Origin: Pseudomonas sp. MH9.2
GTDB taxonomy: Bacteria; Pseudomonadota; Gammaproteobacteria; Pseudomonadales; Pseudomonadaceae
DNA: 64,000 nt
Reading direction: 5' to 3'
NCBI RefSeq assembly: GCF_034353875.1
Contig: NZ_CP133784.1
Location: forward strand, 4,988,501 to 5,052,500
The position numbers and the translations under genes are program-made. The notes under the pieces are model-generated. The model was not told the origin of the DNA. It saw nothing but the letters and a program-made list of their open reading frames with translations, and ran no database searches. Below are positions 26,063 to 34,963 of this stretch, piece by piece. Each line of letters starts with the position of its first letter. Positions within the stretch are counted from its first letter, which is position 1.

Positions 26063-27112
26063 ATGAGCTGGAAGAATGGACTGAGTCAATCGGGCGTATT
26101 GGCCGCTCTCGGTGCAGCCGTGCTGTTCGGCGCGGGAACACCGCTGGCGAAAATGCTGTTGAACAGTGTCAGTCCCTGGTTGCTAGCGGGCCTGCTTTAT
26201 CTTGGTTCAGGGCTGGGGCTAACGCTATATCGCTTGCTGAGCCGCGCACCCAGCGTAAGTCTGCCACGCAACGAAGCGCTCTGGTTCGCAGGAGCGATTG
26301 CAGCGGGTGGCATTGTTGGGCCGGTATTGTTGATGGTGGGACTAGCCGGCATGCCCGCATCCGGCGCGTCACTGTTGCTCAACGCCGAGGGTGTATTTAC
26401 CGCCCTGCTCGCGTGGTTTGCCTTCAAGGAGAACTTTGACCGGCATATTGCCTTGGGCATGATCGCCATCGTGGCTGGCGCGCTCGTTCTGAGTTGGCCA
26501 GGTGAAGCGCATTTTTCCGGCTTATGGCCAGCGCTGGCAATCTTAGGCGCCTGCTTTGCCTGGGGAATTGATAATAACCTGACCCGCAAGGTGTCGCTGA
26601 CAGACGCAACCTGGATTGCGTCGGTTAAAGGCTTGGTCGCTGGAACGGTCAATCTAGTCTTGGCTTTTGTTGTAGGGACGACGTTGCCGCCACTGCCCAA
26701 CTTGGTAGGAGCGCTGGCGGTAGGCTTTTTTGCCTATGGCGTGAGCTTGGCGCTGTTCGTCATAGGCCTGCGTCACCTAGGCACCGCCCGCACGGGGGCT
26801 TACTTCTCTGTGGCTCCGTTCCTAGGAACATTGCTTGCTGTGGCGATGGGCGATCCCGTCACGCTGCCGCTGCTAATCGCCGGATCGCTAATGGCCGTTG
26901 GCATTTGGTTGCACCTGACCGAACGCCATGAACATAAACACCAGCACGAGGCAATGGAGCACGAGCACGAGCATGTACACGACGAGCACCACCAACATGC
27001 ACATGATGAACCCGTCACGCCGGGCACCAAACACCGACATTGGCATCAGCACCAGCCCATGGCCCATGATCATCCGCACTTCCCCGACGCGCACCACCGA
27101 CATGACCATTAA
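26063..27112 (+). CDS. EamA/DMT-family transporter with histidine-rich C-terminal tail
   Basis: Membrane protein of 349 residues (start MSWKNGLSQSGVLAALGAAV). Ten helices form two EamA repeats up to about residue 285. The last 60 residues are a soluble tail rich in histidine (HEHKHQHEAMEHEHEHVHDE and HRHWHQHQPMAHDHPH), a common metal-binding feature. It directly follows an rcnA fragment, so a role in nickel, cobalt or zinc handling is likely. The substrate is not shown by the sequence itself. A TTG start 8 codons upstream is possible. Confidence 0.75.
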   Translation: MSWKNGLSQSGVLAALGAAVLFGAGTPLAKMLLNSVSPWLLAGLLYLGSGLGLTLYRLLSRAPSVSLPRNEALWFAGAIAAGGIVGPVLLMVGLAGMPASGASLLLNAEGVFTALLAWFAFKENFDRHIALGMIAIVAGALVLSWPGEAHFSGLWPALAILGACFAWGIDNNLTRKVSLTDATWIASVKGLVAGTVNLVLAFVVGTTLPPLPNLVGALAVGFFAYGVSLALFVIGLRHLGTARTGAYFSVAPFLGTLLAVAMGDPVTLPLLIAGSLMAVGIWLHLTERHEHKHQHEAMEHEHEHVHDEHHQHAHDEPVTPGTKHRHWHQHQPMAHDHPHFPDAHHRHDH

Positions 27113-27294
27113 GTGCGTAGGTGGTTTGCAGGCTGGGCGGTGGGCCAATAAACGAGCTTTATCAAGCGGGCCGTTGTGGAATGGGGTATCTGACAATATG
27201 TCGGTTTGCTCCGTATACCGAAACTCGTCTCAGGCATAACTCAGCGCCCCTCCCGTCGTAAAAGAGGTTCCTGACGCGCGGAGTGCAAAAAAAG

Positions 27295-27347
27295 GAGAGC
27301 CCCTTCTTAGGGGGTTGGACGCGGGTAACCGCGTCTGACTACCCGAC
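27295..27347 (+). mobile_element. Group II intron 3'-end remnant
   Basis: The segment TTAGGGGGTTGGACGCGGGT followed by AACCGCGTCTGACTACCCGAC matches the domain VI and 3' end of the intron remnant at 50065-50178. It joins the IS66 tnpC exon at the same codon (AAC CAG ATC CGG). Domain V and everything upstream are lost. Confidence 0.65.
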
Positions 27348-27566
27348 AACCAGATCCGGCCATGGGCTCTTGGACGCAAGAACTGGCTCTTTGCAGGATC
27401 GCTACGCAGTGGAAAACGGGCGGCGGCGATCATGAGTTTGATCCAGTCGGCGCGGCTGAATGGGCATGATCCGTATGCCTATTTGAAGGACGTTCTCATG
27501 CGTCTGCCGACGCAGCGGGCGAGTGAAATCGATCAGTTGCTGCCGCACAAGTGGCAACCAGCTTGA
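27348..27566 (+). pseudogene. IS66 transposase (tnpC) C-terminal fragment
   Basis: 72 codons from NQIRPWALGRKNWLFAGSLR to LPTQRASEIDQLLPHKWQPA match the end of the complete IS66 TnpC at 32048-33640 almost exactly. The 5' part was cut off at a group II intron insertion point. Confidence 0.85.
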
Positions 27567-27722
27567 TCGCGCCAGGCGGGTTGCCCGGGGGCGCATACTG
27601 TCGTCCTCCCCGAGCCCTGCGGTTGTCCTGACTGAACCGTGCAATGCATTCACGCGACGTCGTCCACATCATTCCAAAGTTGATAGCGCTCAGGGGGCAA
27701 AGTATCTAAAAGCGCTCGAATA

Positions 27723-28679
27723 CTATTTGGCGATAGCAGCACCAAAAGCGAGCCAGCGATCTTTTGATAGGGTACGAGCCTCCTCAAACAACCAGTCTCG
27801 AAAGGCCTTTAATCTAGGTAGGCTTACACATTCCGAGCGATAGACAACGTAATAGGCCAATGGAGAGACAAACTGAATGTCCGGAAACAAGCGGATCAAC
27901 CTACCAGCAGCCAGATCATCTTTGGCCATGACGCTGCGCGCAAGCGCAATCCCTTGCCCATCTGTTGCCGCTTGAAGCACCGCTGCAGAGTTATTGATCT
28001 TCATCCCACGCTGCGCCGATAGGTCTTTCATCCCAACCGTTTGCAACCAGGTAGCCCAAGTCGTGAATCCGGCGTGTCCGTCCATCGACAGGTCATGAAT
28101 CAGGGTTTCATTTGCCAATTCAGCCAGTGTTTGCAAACAGTCCGGCGTATTTTTCAGTAGAGGTGAGCAAACAGGGTAGATTTCCTCGTCCATAAGTTTT
28201 TCTGCAATCAGGCCAGGCCAGTGACCGGTACCATATCGCACTCCGATATCGATTCTTTGAGTCAGGAAGTCTACTGCTTTGAGCTGCGTATCAAGCCGGA
28301 CGTCAGTATCTGGCCAAGCGGAGTGGAAGCGTTCAATTCGCGGCAATAACCATTTGGCGGCAAATGCGGGACTGACCGTGACCGTCAGAACCCCGCTGGG
28401 TGAATTCTCCCTCATCCGCTCCATGCCCAACGTAAGCCGCTCGAATCCAGCCCGAATGTCAGGGAGCGCACGCTCAGCAGCCTCCGTAGCGACCAACCGT
28501 GCCTTGCCACTGGAGCCTCGATGGAACAGGGGCGTGCCTAACCACTGCTCAAGGGTGCGTACTAGCTGCCCAACGGCTGCCGGGGTGACGTTCAATTCTT
28601 CGGCAGCAACAGAAAAGCTTTGATGACGAGCACTGGCTTCAAAAGCCCGCAGTGCATTGAGATGGACGGGCGCTGCCAT
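27723..28679 (-). CDS. LysR-family transcriptional regulator, GcvA-like
   Basis: Regulator of 318 residues. The N-terminal winged helix (APVHLNALRAFEASARHQSF then SVAAEELNVTPAAVGQLVRT) and the effector-binding domain (about 95-300) fit GcvA/AmpR-type LysR proteins. It diverges from the dehydrogenase operon with a 186-bp gap, the usual layout for a LysR regulator and its target. It probably controls that operon in response to a small ligand, which cannot be named. Confidence 0.85.
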   Translation of the reverse strand: MAAPVHLNALRAFEASARHQSFSVAAEELNVTPAAVGQLVRTLEQWLGTPLFHRGSSGKARLVATEAAERALPDIRAGFERLTLGMERMRENSPSGVLTVTVSPAFAAKWLLPRIERFHSAWPDTDVRLDTQLKAVDFLTQRIDIGVRYGTGHWPGLIAEKLMDEEIYPVCSPLLKNTPDCLQTLAELANETLIHDLSMDGHAGFTTWATWLQTVGMKDLSAQRGMKINNSAAVLQAATDGQGIALARSVMAKDDLAAGRLIRLFPDIQFVSPLAYYVVYRSECVSLPRLKAFRDWLFEEARTLSKDRWLAFGAAIAK

Positions 28680-28865
28680 AGCGGTAAACCTTTTCTTTAT
28701 CGATCTGACACTTTATCTCGTTTGTACCGCCATCGATAGAGTTCAATAATTCGCTCGTACCTAAGCAGCACATCGTGGGGTCGGACGATTAAGGGCCACG
28801 TTTTAAAGGCTGATGACCGGTTCTCGGTTTCCCGCATAGCCTCACTCACTATCTGGAGTATTTAA

Positions 28866-29639
28866 ATGAGCAATCAATTCACCGGCAAGAAATTATTAGT
28901 CGTCGGCGGCACCAGTGGAATGGGCCTGGAAACCGCGCGACTCGTATTACAGCAAGGCGGTAACGTAGTCATCGTGGGCAGCCGTGCAGAGAAAACCGAG
29001 CAGGCTCGTCAGGAGCTGGCAGCATTCGGCCAGGTGAGCGCGCTGACTGCAAATCTGACCGACGCACAGGGCCTGGCAGCGCTGCTCCAGGAAATTGATC
29101 AGCATCACGCTGACTTCGACCTTCTGGTCAACGCGGCGGGCGTATTTTTCCCTAAGCCTTTTCTGGAGCACCAGGACGCCGACTACGATCAGTACATGCA
29201 GCTGAACAAGGCCTTCTTCTTCATCACCCAAAAAGTCGCTGCCAACCTCGTCGCCAAGGGGCGTCCCGGCGCAATCGTCAATATTGGCTCCATGTGGGGC
29301 AAGCAGGCTATCGCCGCCACTCCGTCCTCCGCCTATTCGATGGCAAAAGCCGGCTTGCATTCGCTGACTCAGCACTTGGCGATGGAACTCGCATCCAAGC
29401 ATATCCGCGTCAATGCCGTATCGCCTGCGGTGGTTCAGACCCCTATCTACGAAGGTTTCATTCCCAAGGCTGAGGTTCACTCAGCGCTGCAGGGCTTCAA
29501 CAGCTTCCACCCAATCGGAAGAGTGGGGACTCCTGAGGAGGTAGCAGAGGTGGTTGCCTTCCTGTTGTCCGAAAAAGCCAGCTGGGTCACAGGTGCAATC
29601 TGGGATGTCGATGGCGGTGTAATGGCCGGGCGTAATTAA
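28866..29639 (+). CDS. Short-chain dehydrogenase/reductase
   Basis: NAD(P)-dependent oxidoreductase of 257 residues. The cofactor loop [11 protein letters not shown] near residue 14, the NAG-like NAAGVFF motif, catalytic serine in NIGSMWG and YSMAK (YxxxK) are all present. The C-terminal half ends [12 protein letters not shown], typical of classical SDRs. A GGAG site precedes the start. First gene of an operon with an AhpD-like protein, a cupin and an amine oxidase. Substrate unknown. Confidence 0.88.
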   Translation: MSNQFTGKKLLVVGGTSGMGLETARLVLQQGGNVVIVGSRAEKTEQARQELAAFGQVSALTANLTDAQGLAALLQEIDQHHADFDLLVNAAGVFFPKPFLEHQDADYDQYMQLNKAFFFITQKVAANLVAKGRPGAIVNIGSMWGKQAIAATPSSAYSMAKAGLHSLTQHLAMELASKHIRVNAVSPAVVQTPIYEGFIPKAEVHSALQGFNSFHPIGRVGTPEEVAEVVAFLLSEKASWVTGAIWDVDGGVMAGRN

Positions 29640-29714
29640 TTTAGATCCAAGCATGCCTTCAGAGGCAGGCATGCGCGATTGCTATCACCTGAATCGCCTG
29701 GAGACACTGCAATG

Positions 29715-30056
29715 ATGTAAGACTGTAATGCCTATCGCGACGCTCTTCTTGATCGCGTTGGTGAATACGCGAAACAAAGTCCCGATGTTGTGCGTGGTTT
29801 GACGACGATGGACGGCGCAGCTGCCAAGACTGGCCATCTGGATGCCAAGCCGCATGAGTTGATCGCATTGGTTGTGGCGGTGACTACCTGCTGTGATGGC
29901 TGTATCAGCATCCACACCAAGAAGGCTGTCGAACATGGCGCAACCCGGGGCGAGATTGCCGAGGCACTAGGTGTTGCCATCGCGCTCAATGCAGGCGCTG
30001 CATTGGTGTATTCGGCAAGAGTCCTGGAAGCACACGCTCAACTGCCTGTTGCTTGA
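29715..30056 (+). pseudogene. AhpD/carboxymuconolactone-decarboxylase-like protein with stop at codon 2
   Basis: The coding frame is intact from 29721 to the stop at 30056: NAYRDALLDRVGEYAKQSPD, LDAKPHELIALVVAVTTCCD, GCISIHTKKAVEHGATRGEI. The CxxC-x3-H site (CDGCISIH) of AhpD-like peroxidases/decarboxylases is present. However, the only suitable ATG (29715) is followed at once by TAA where relatives have a lysine or aspartate codon. Translation may start at GTG 29790, losing 24 residues, or the gene may be dead. Confidence 0.65.
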
Positions 30057-30123
30057 GAATCGATACGCGGCGGCGGTGATCACCGTAGCCCAATACTTGC
30101 ATTTAATTCCCTGGAGAACAGCC

Positions 30124-30798
30124 GTGCTCATCAATGCTGACTTTACCCAGCGCGCTGCTGTCGCTGCTAATGACTACAACTGGGTGGCATCGCCACAGTC
30201 AGGCGTTGAGCGAGTCATGCTTGATCGAGTCGGCGGCGAAAGAGCTCGTGCAACGAGTATTGTTCGCTACTCAGCCGGTTCCAGTTTTGCCCCTCATCAA
30301 CACCCAGGTGGAGAGGAAGTCCTCGTCCTTTCCGGTACGTTTGTAGACGATGACGACAGCTATCCCGCAGGCTTGTATCTGCGCAACCCTCCGGGTTCCA
30401 GTCATGCGCCTTCCAGCCCTGAAGGCACGGTCATTTTCGTGAAGCTTTGGCAGATGTCTGCTGATGAGCAGGTCAAGGTGCGGATCGACACGCGACGGCC
30501 AGATGCATGGCAACAAGAAAGCGGCCGCGAGGTCTGCCTGTTACATGCCAGTGAATCCGAGGCTGTTTGTCTGGTGCGCTTACCTGCGGGTGCACTGTTA
30601 TTCGATACTCCCGTCGAGAACTCCGAGCTTTTGGTCTTGGCTGGAAGTTTGGTCGAAGCCGGACGGCATTACGAGGCTGGCAGCTGGCTGCGTTTTCCAT
30701 CGGGAGAACACCCGAAGCTGTATACCGCAACAGAGGGGTGCACGATCTATTTTAGGCGTGGACGCCTGATCGGGCTCTCAAGCAAGGCATTACCATGA
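30124..30798 (+). CDS. Two-cupin-domain protein, ChrR-like
   Basis: Protein of 224 residues. The first cupin domain has APHQHPGGEEVLVLSGTFVD, then GLYLRNPPGSSH, with metal-binding histidines and glutamate. The second is degenerate (ENSELLVLAGSLVEAG and AGSWLRFPSGEHPK). It resembles the ChrR anti-sigma cupin family without the N-terminal zinc domain. The GTG at 30124 has a CTGGAGAACAGCC ribosome site. It overlaps the next gene by 4 bp (ATGA). Confidence 0.75.
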   Translation: MLINADFTQRAAVAANDYNWVASPQSGVERVMLDRVGGERARATSIVRYSAGSSFAPHQHPGGEEVLVLSGTFVDDDDSYPAGLYLRNPPGSSHAPSSPEGTVIFVKLWQMSADEQVKVRIDTRRPDAWQQESGREVCLLHASESEAVCLVRLPAGALLFDTPVENSELLVLAGSLVEAGRHYEAGSWLRFPSGEHPKLYTATEGCTIYFRRGRLIGLSSKALP

Positions 30799-31907
30799 AC
30801 CGGATTCGCATCGCGATCATCGGCGGCGGCATCAGCGGGCTATACGCGGCTCATTTACTCGAATCCCAAGGCATCTATGATTATGTCTTATTTGAAGCCC
30901 GCGAGAGACTCGGAGGACGGGCTTTATCCGTTGCCCTTGAGGGCACAGTCGCAGGCTTATCAGATCCCTCCGACCGCTTTGACCTAGGGCCGTCTTGGTT
31001 TTGGCCCGATTTCCAGCCACAGCTTGACAGCCTGGTAGCCGATCTCGGCCTAGAGCGGTTTGTGCAGAACGTACAAGGCGATAGCGTGATCGAGCGCATT
31101 GCCGGAGCGAGGCCCATACGCACGCAGGGCTACTCTACTTCGCCGCCTTCGGTACGCTTACTGGGAGGCATGGCGGCTTTAGTCGATGCGCTTGCTGCCA
31201 ACGTAAATCCCGAAAAAGTGCGCATGGGATGGGCAGTACGTCGTCTCCATGCCTGCGAGCAGCACTTGGAAATAGAGAGTGAGAGCGGGGATGGCCGCCG
31301 AGAATCATGGGTGGTCGAGCATATTCTGTTAGCCGCTCCACCGCGATTGCTGGCCCAAGACATAGACTTTTTACCAGGGCTTCCCCCTTCGGTTGCGCAG
31401 CTATGGCGAAGTACCCCAACCTGGATGGCTCCTCACGCCAAATACCTCGCCGTATTCGACTCCGCATTCTGGAACAAAACCGGATTGTCCGGACAAGCAC
31501 AGAGCGCAATAGGCCCTATGGTGGAGATTCATGATGCCTCGTCGCCTGGTGGACATGCTGCGCTGTTCGGCTTTATAGGCATCCCGGCTCAGATGCGCAA
31601 CGTAATGCCTAAAGAACAGTTGCAGACAATGTGTCGCGCTCAGTTGGTACGGCTTTTCGGGCCGGAGGCGGGTAAGCCTGTGGCTGAATTCCTCAAAGAC
31701 TGGGCGCAGGATCCTCTCACCTCTGTTGCTCAAGATTTGCTCGACGGAGGGCAACACTCAATCAGCCTGGAAGCAACAGTCGATTCCTCCCCTTGGGCGG
31801 GGCGGTTGATTGGGATTGGCAGTGAATGGTCACCGCAGTTTCCGGGGTACATCGCAGGCGCCATCGAAGCAGCTGCATTAGGCGTGCGCCTGATGCTCCA
31901 AAAATAG
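30795..31907 (+). CDS. FAD-dependent amine oxidase-family protein
   Basis: Flavoprotein of 370 residues. The dinucleotide loop IAIIGGGISGLYAAHLLES is followed by EARERLGGRALS, the GG doublet typical of monoamine-oxidase-type enzymes. The C-terminal FAD motif PQFPGYIAGAIEAA is present. It probably oxidises an amine or a related compound. It is the last gene of the SDR/AhpD/cupin operon (4-bp overlap with the cupin). Substrate not deducible. Confidence 0.8.
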   Translation: MNRIRIAIIGGGISGLYAAHLLESQGIYDYVLFEARERLGGRALSVALEGTVAGLSDPSDRFDLGPSWFWPDFQPQLDSLVADLGLERFVQNVQGDSVIERIAGARPIRTQGYSTSPPSVRLLGGMAALVDALAANVNPEKVRMGWAVRRLHACEQHLEIESESGDGRRESWVVEHILLAAPPRLLAQDIDFLPGLPPSVAQLWRSTPTWMAPHAKYLAVFDSAFWNKTGLSGQAQSAIGPMVEIHDASSPGGHAALFGFIGIPAQMRNVMPKEQLQTMCRAQLVRLFGPEAGKPVAEFLKDWAQDPLTSVAQDLLDGGQHSISLEATVDSSPWAGRLIGIGSEWSPQFPGYIAGAIEAAALGVRLMLQK

Positions 31908-31965
31908 AGCTGATCGCGCTCGGCGGACTCGGCCATTTCACACGGATACCCAAAGGATCTCTCAT

Positions 31966-32047
31966 ATGAACGAAGCGACTCTCGTGCTGTCGGAGCAAAC
32001 TCAAAGCCGCAACATCTGTATGCGTCCGGGCATCCCGTCTTGCGTAA
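31966..32047 (+). pseudogene. 5' end of a gene interrupted by IS66
   Basis: An ATG with AAAGGATCTCTCAT upstream starts MNEATLVLSEQTQSRNICMR, after which the frame runs into the IS66 element. It may be the truncated next gene of the amine oxidase operon. Family unknown. Confidence 0.4.
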
Positions 32048-33640
32048 CTAAACGGGTTGCCATTTATGCGGCAGCAACTCGGAAATCTCACTCGCCCGCT
32101 GCGTCGGCAGGCGCGTGAGAACGTCCTTCAAATAGGTATACGGATCATGCCCGTTTAGCCGTGCTGATTGGATCAAACTCATGATCGCCGCCGCACGTTT
32201 TCCGCTACGCAGGGAGCCTGCAAAGAGCCAGTTTTTTCGACCCAGAGCCCATGGTCGGATTTGGTTTTCGGCCCAATTATTGTCTATGGGTACGGCCCCG
32301 TCATCGAGGTAACGCGACAGCGCCGCCCAGCGTTTTAGGCTGTAATCTAAAGCTCTGGCGATAGCCGAACCATCGTGCACGATCTGACGCTGGGCGATCA
32401 TCCAGGCATGCAGGGCATCCATCACCGGCACGGCTTTTTCTTGCCGTCTCAGGCGGCGAAAATCAGGCTCTAGATCACGGACTTCACGCTCGACTTCATA
32501 CAGCAGCTGGATGTATCGCAAGGCTTGTTCTGCCAGTTGGCTTTTGTGCGTGGCGTGCAATTCGAAAAACTTGCGCCGCGCATGGGCCATACAGCCGATC
32601 TCGGTCACGCCGAGTTCAAAACTGGCCTTGTAGCCGCCAAAATCGTCGCAGACCAACTTGCCTTTCCAGCCTTCCAGGAAGTTGCGGGCGTGTTCGCCTG
32701 CGCGGCTGGGGCTGAAGTCGTAAACGACCGCCGCCAAGTCCGAAAACTGGCTGGTAGCGTAGGCCCAGACATAGGAGCGATGGGTTTTCTTTGCGCCGGG
32801 CGTGAGCATCTGTACCGGCGTTTCGTCGGCGTGGATCACGCCGTGTGCAAGAACGGCATCACGCAAGGCATCCACCAGCGGCTGCAACTGCACACCACAG
32901 TTGCCAACCCATTGCGCCAAGGTTGAGCGAGCGATGACCAGGCCAGCTCGACCAAAAATCGATTCCTGACGATAGAGCGGTAGATGGTCGGCGAACTTCG
33001 CAATCATGACATGGGCCAGCAGCCCTGCGGTCGGGATGCCCTTGTCGATAACGTGCGCCGGAACCGGTGCCTGGATCAGCGTTTCGCAGTCATCACAAAC
33101 CCACTTGCCTCGGATGTGGCGTTCGACAGTGAACACGCCCGGCGTGTAGTCGAGTTTTTCGCTGACATCCTCGCCAATACGCTTGAGGGCGCAGCCACAC
33201 TGGCAATGGCTATTGTCGGGTTCGTGATGGATCAGGGTGCGCTGGAACTCCGGCGGTAACGCTGTGCGCTTAGGCTTTTGCTTTGTTTCGGTAGGAACGG
33301 AAGGTGTTTGCAGTGCCTGAAGCTCAGCTTCAATCGCAGCGATATCGGTATCGATCAGATCGTCCAGCAAGCTGGCTTGTTGCGGATTTAACTGCTCGCT
33401 GCGCTTGGCAAACTTGAAACGTTTGAGCTGTGCAATCTCGTGGGTCAGCTTCTCGATCACCGTTTGGTCACGATGAATCTTTTTGCCTATTGCCTCGACT
33501 GCCTGATCGAGACTTTCGACACGCTGCATCAACTGCGCCGCCAAAGCACGCAGTTGTTCAGGGTTTAGTTGGTCGAGATTGGGGAGCGAATTCATACCGC
33601 CGATTTTGCCAGAACAGGCTAATACCGACGATAGATCCAT
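32048..33640 (-). CDS. tnpC: IS66 transposase TnpC
   Basis: Transposase of 530 residues: N-terminal coiled coil, a zinc-binding region (CQCGCALKRIGEDVS and CDDCETLI), the DDE core (VIHADETPVQML, VCDDFGGYKASFELG and NNWAENQIRPWALGRKNW), and a C-terminal domain matched by fragments elsewhere in the window. The DDE residues look intact. The start is the annotated ATG; a shorter start at MNSLPNLDQLN is possible. Confidence 0.9.
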   Translation of the reverse strand: MDLSSVLACSGKIGGMNSLPNLDQLNPEQLRALAAQLMQRVESLDQAVEAIGKKIHRDQTVIEKLTHEIAQLKRFKFAKRSEQLNPQQASLLDDLIDTDIAAIEAELQALQTPSVPTETKQKPKRTALPPEFQRTLIHHEPDNSHCQCGCALKRIGEDVSEKLDYTPGVFTVERHIRGKWVCDDCETLIQAPVPAHVIDKGIPTAGLLAHVMIAKFADHLPLYRQESIFGRAGLVIARSTLAQWVGNCGVQLQPLVDALRDAVLAHGVIHADETPVQMLTPGAKKTHRSYVWAYATSQFSDLAAVVYDFSPSRAGEHARNFLEGWKGKLVCDDFGGYKASFELGVTEIGCMAHARRKFFELHATHKSQLAEQALRYIQLLYEVEREVRDLEPDFRRLRRQEKAVPVMDALHAWMIAQRQIVHDGSAIARALDYSLKRWAALSRYLDDGAVPIDNNWAENQIRPWALGRKNWLFAGSLRSGKRAAAIMSLIQSARLNGHDPYTYLKDVLTRLPTQRASEISELLPHKWQPV

Positions 33641-33676
33641 CGGACAATTGCACGGCCCGACTGGCTATGGCGGGCG

Positions 33677-34012
33677 TTATAGGATGGAAATTGCGCCACT
33701 TGGCCCGACTCTTTGCCAAGGCAAACCCAGCACTAAAGCTTGCAACTGTTCCGCACCCAACTCCACCTGAGTACCGTGTCGAGAACCCGGCCAGACGAAC
33801 TTGCCCTGGTGCAGACGGCGGGCCGCCAGCCAGATACCCAACCCGTCATGCACCAGCACTTTCATGCGATTGGCGCGGCGATTGGCAAACAAATAAGCAC
33901 AGTGCGGCTGCGCCGCACCGAACACTGCCACCACTCGTGCCAGAGCAGTTTCGGTGCCGGCACGCATGTCCATGGGTTCGGTGGCGAGCCAGATTGAATC
34001 GATGCGGATCAT
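33677..34012 (-). CDS. tnpB: IS66 accessory protein TnpB
   Basis: Protein of 111 residues of the IS66 Orf2 family: IWLATEPMDMRAGTETALAR, then AYLFANRRANRMKVLVHDG and GIWLAARRLHQGKFVWPG. Required for IS66 transposition; biochemical role unknown. Its start overlaps the tnpA stop by 4 bp. Confidence 0.9.
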   Translation of the reverse strand: MIRIDSIWLATEPMDMRAGTETALARVVAVFGAAQPHCAYLFANRRANRMKVLVHDGLGIWLAARRLHQGKFVWPGSRHGTQVELGAEQLQALVLGLPWQRVGPSGAISIL

Positions 34013-34341
34013 CGCAACAGATCTCGAAGAAAAGTTGCACAGGCCGCTGCGTTTTCGGTTGGCCAGCTCACTTTGACGGTGCCACGCGGGTGTGGGATTT
34101 CGAGGCAAATAGTGGCTGGATTGATATCTGAGCGAGAGACGGGCGATTGTAGAGCCAGCGGAATGAAGGCTGGTTGCTTGGCAACACTTGTCTGCGATTG
34201 CAGTCGAATCCACTTATGGACGAGGTTTGCGTTGATGCCGTGGCTCAGTGCGACGCTGGCAATCGAGGCTCCGGGCTGGGCGCACTCTTGAATGACTTGG
34301 GCTTTGAAGGATTTGGAGTAGGAACGGCATTGTGGCTGCAT
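34009..34341 (-). CDS. tnpA: IS66 accessory protein TnpA
   Basis: Protein of 110 residues with a helix-turn-helix (SFKAQVIQECAQPGASIASV then ALSHGINANLVHKWIRL) as in IS66 Orf1. The start at 34341 (MQPQCRSYSKSF) fits the family; a longer frame is possible. Confidence 0.85.
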   Translation of the reverse strand: MQPQCRSYSKSFKAQVIQECAQPGASIASVALSHGINANLVHKWIRLQSQTSVAKQPAFIPLALQSPVSRSDINPATICLEIPHPRGTVKVSWPTENAAACATFLRDLLR

Positions 34342-34426
34342 GAAATACCCGCTTAAAAGGCTAGAGCTGGTGCCCACTTAAATTGATCTGACCCCGAAAA
34401 GTTGGACATCACCATCGGGGGGGGGC

Positions 34427-34963
34427 ATGAAAAAATACACAGAGCAGGCGAAGCTAGCGGCAGCACAGGACTATTGCTCCGGTACTGGAGGGTTAAGGGA
34501 TGTAGCACGCCGCCATGGCGTAAATTTTTCATCCCTTCGCCAATGGGTTTCGGCTTATCAGGCGCTGGGCATCGCGGGCATCAAAGGCAAGAAGAAAGTC
34601 CATTACAGCCCTGAGTTCAAGTTGAGTGTTTTGCAACGCATGCGCGAGGAAAAACTGTCGTATCGCCAGGCCGCCGCACTGTTTGATATCCGGAGATTCG
34701 ACATTATTGGCCAATGGGAACGTCGGTATGATGAAGGCGGTTTGGATGCCTTGTCCCGGCAGCCAGGAAGCGGACTTCACAAAAGTATGAAAAAACCCAT
34801 CCCGTCCATTCAGCCTGAATCTTCGGACGACGAAGCTCGTACGCGTGATGATTTGCTGGTCGAATTGAACCAGTTGCGGATGGAGATTGCTTATTTAAAA
34901 AAGCTCGATGCCTTGGTTCAAGTGAAGGAACGATTAGCGCAGCGGAAAAAGCGCAAATCGTGA
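34427..34963 (+). CDS. IS3-family OrfA (helix-turn-helix/leucine zipper)
   Basis: Protein of 178 residues with two helix-turn-helix parts (LRDVARRHGVNFSSLRQWVS; YRQAAALFDIRRFDIIGQWE) and a C-terminal coiled coil (LLVELNQLRMEIAYLKKLDA). It binds the element ends. A run AAAAAAG near 34896 within TATTTAAAAAAGCTC is a candidate -1 frameshift site giving the OrfAB fusion; the -1 frame after it stays open into orfB. Confidence 0.88.
   Translation: MKKYTEQAKLAAAQDYCSGTGGLRDVARRHGVNFSSLRQWVSAYQALGIAGIKGKKKVHYSPEFKLSVLQRMREEKLSYRQAAALFDIRRFDIIGQWERRYDEGGLDALSRQPGSGLHKSMKKPIPSIQPESSDDEARTRDDLLVELNQLRMEIAYLKKLDALVQVKERLAQRKKRKS

Larger units (their letters stand above)
32048..34341 (-). mobile_element. 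IS66-family element (first copy)
   Basis: Three genes in the IS66 order tnpA-tnpB-tnpC, all intact, on the minus strand. I could not resolve matching terminal inverted repeats or a target duplication. A complete IS3-family element starts at 34379, immediately beyond tnpA, and may have destroyed that end. Confidence 0.8.
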
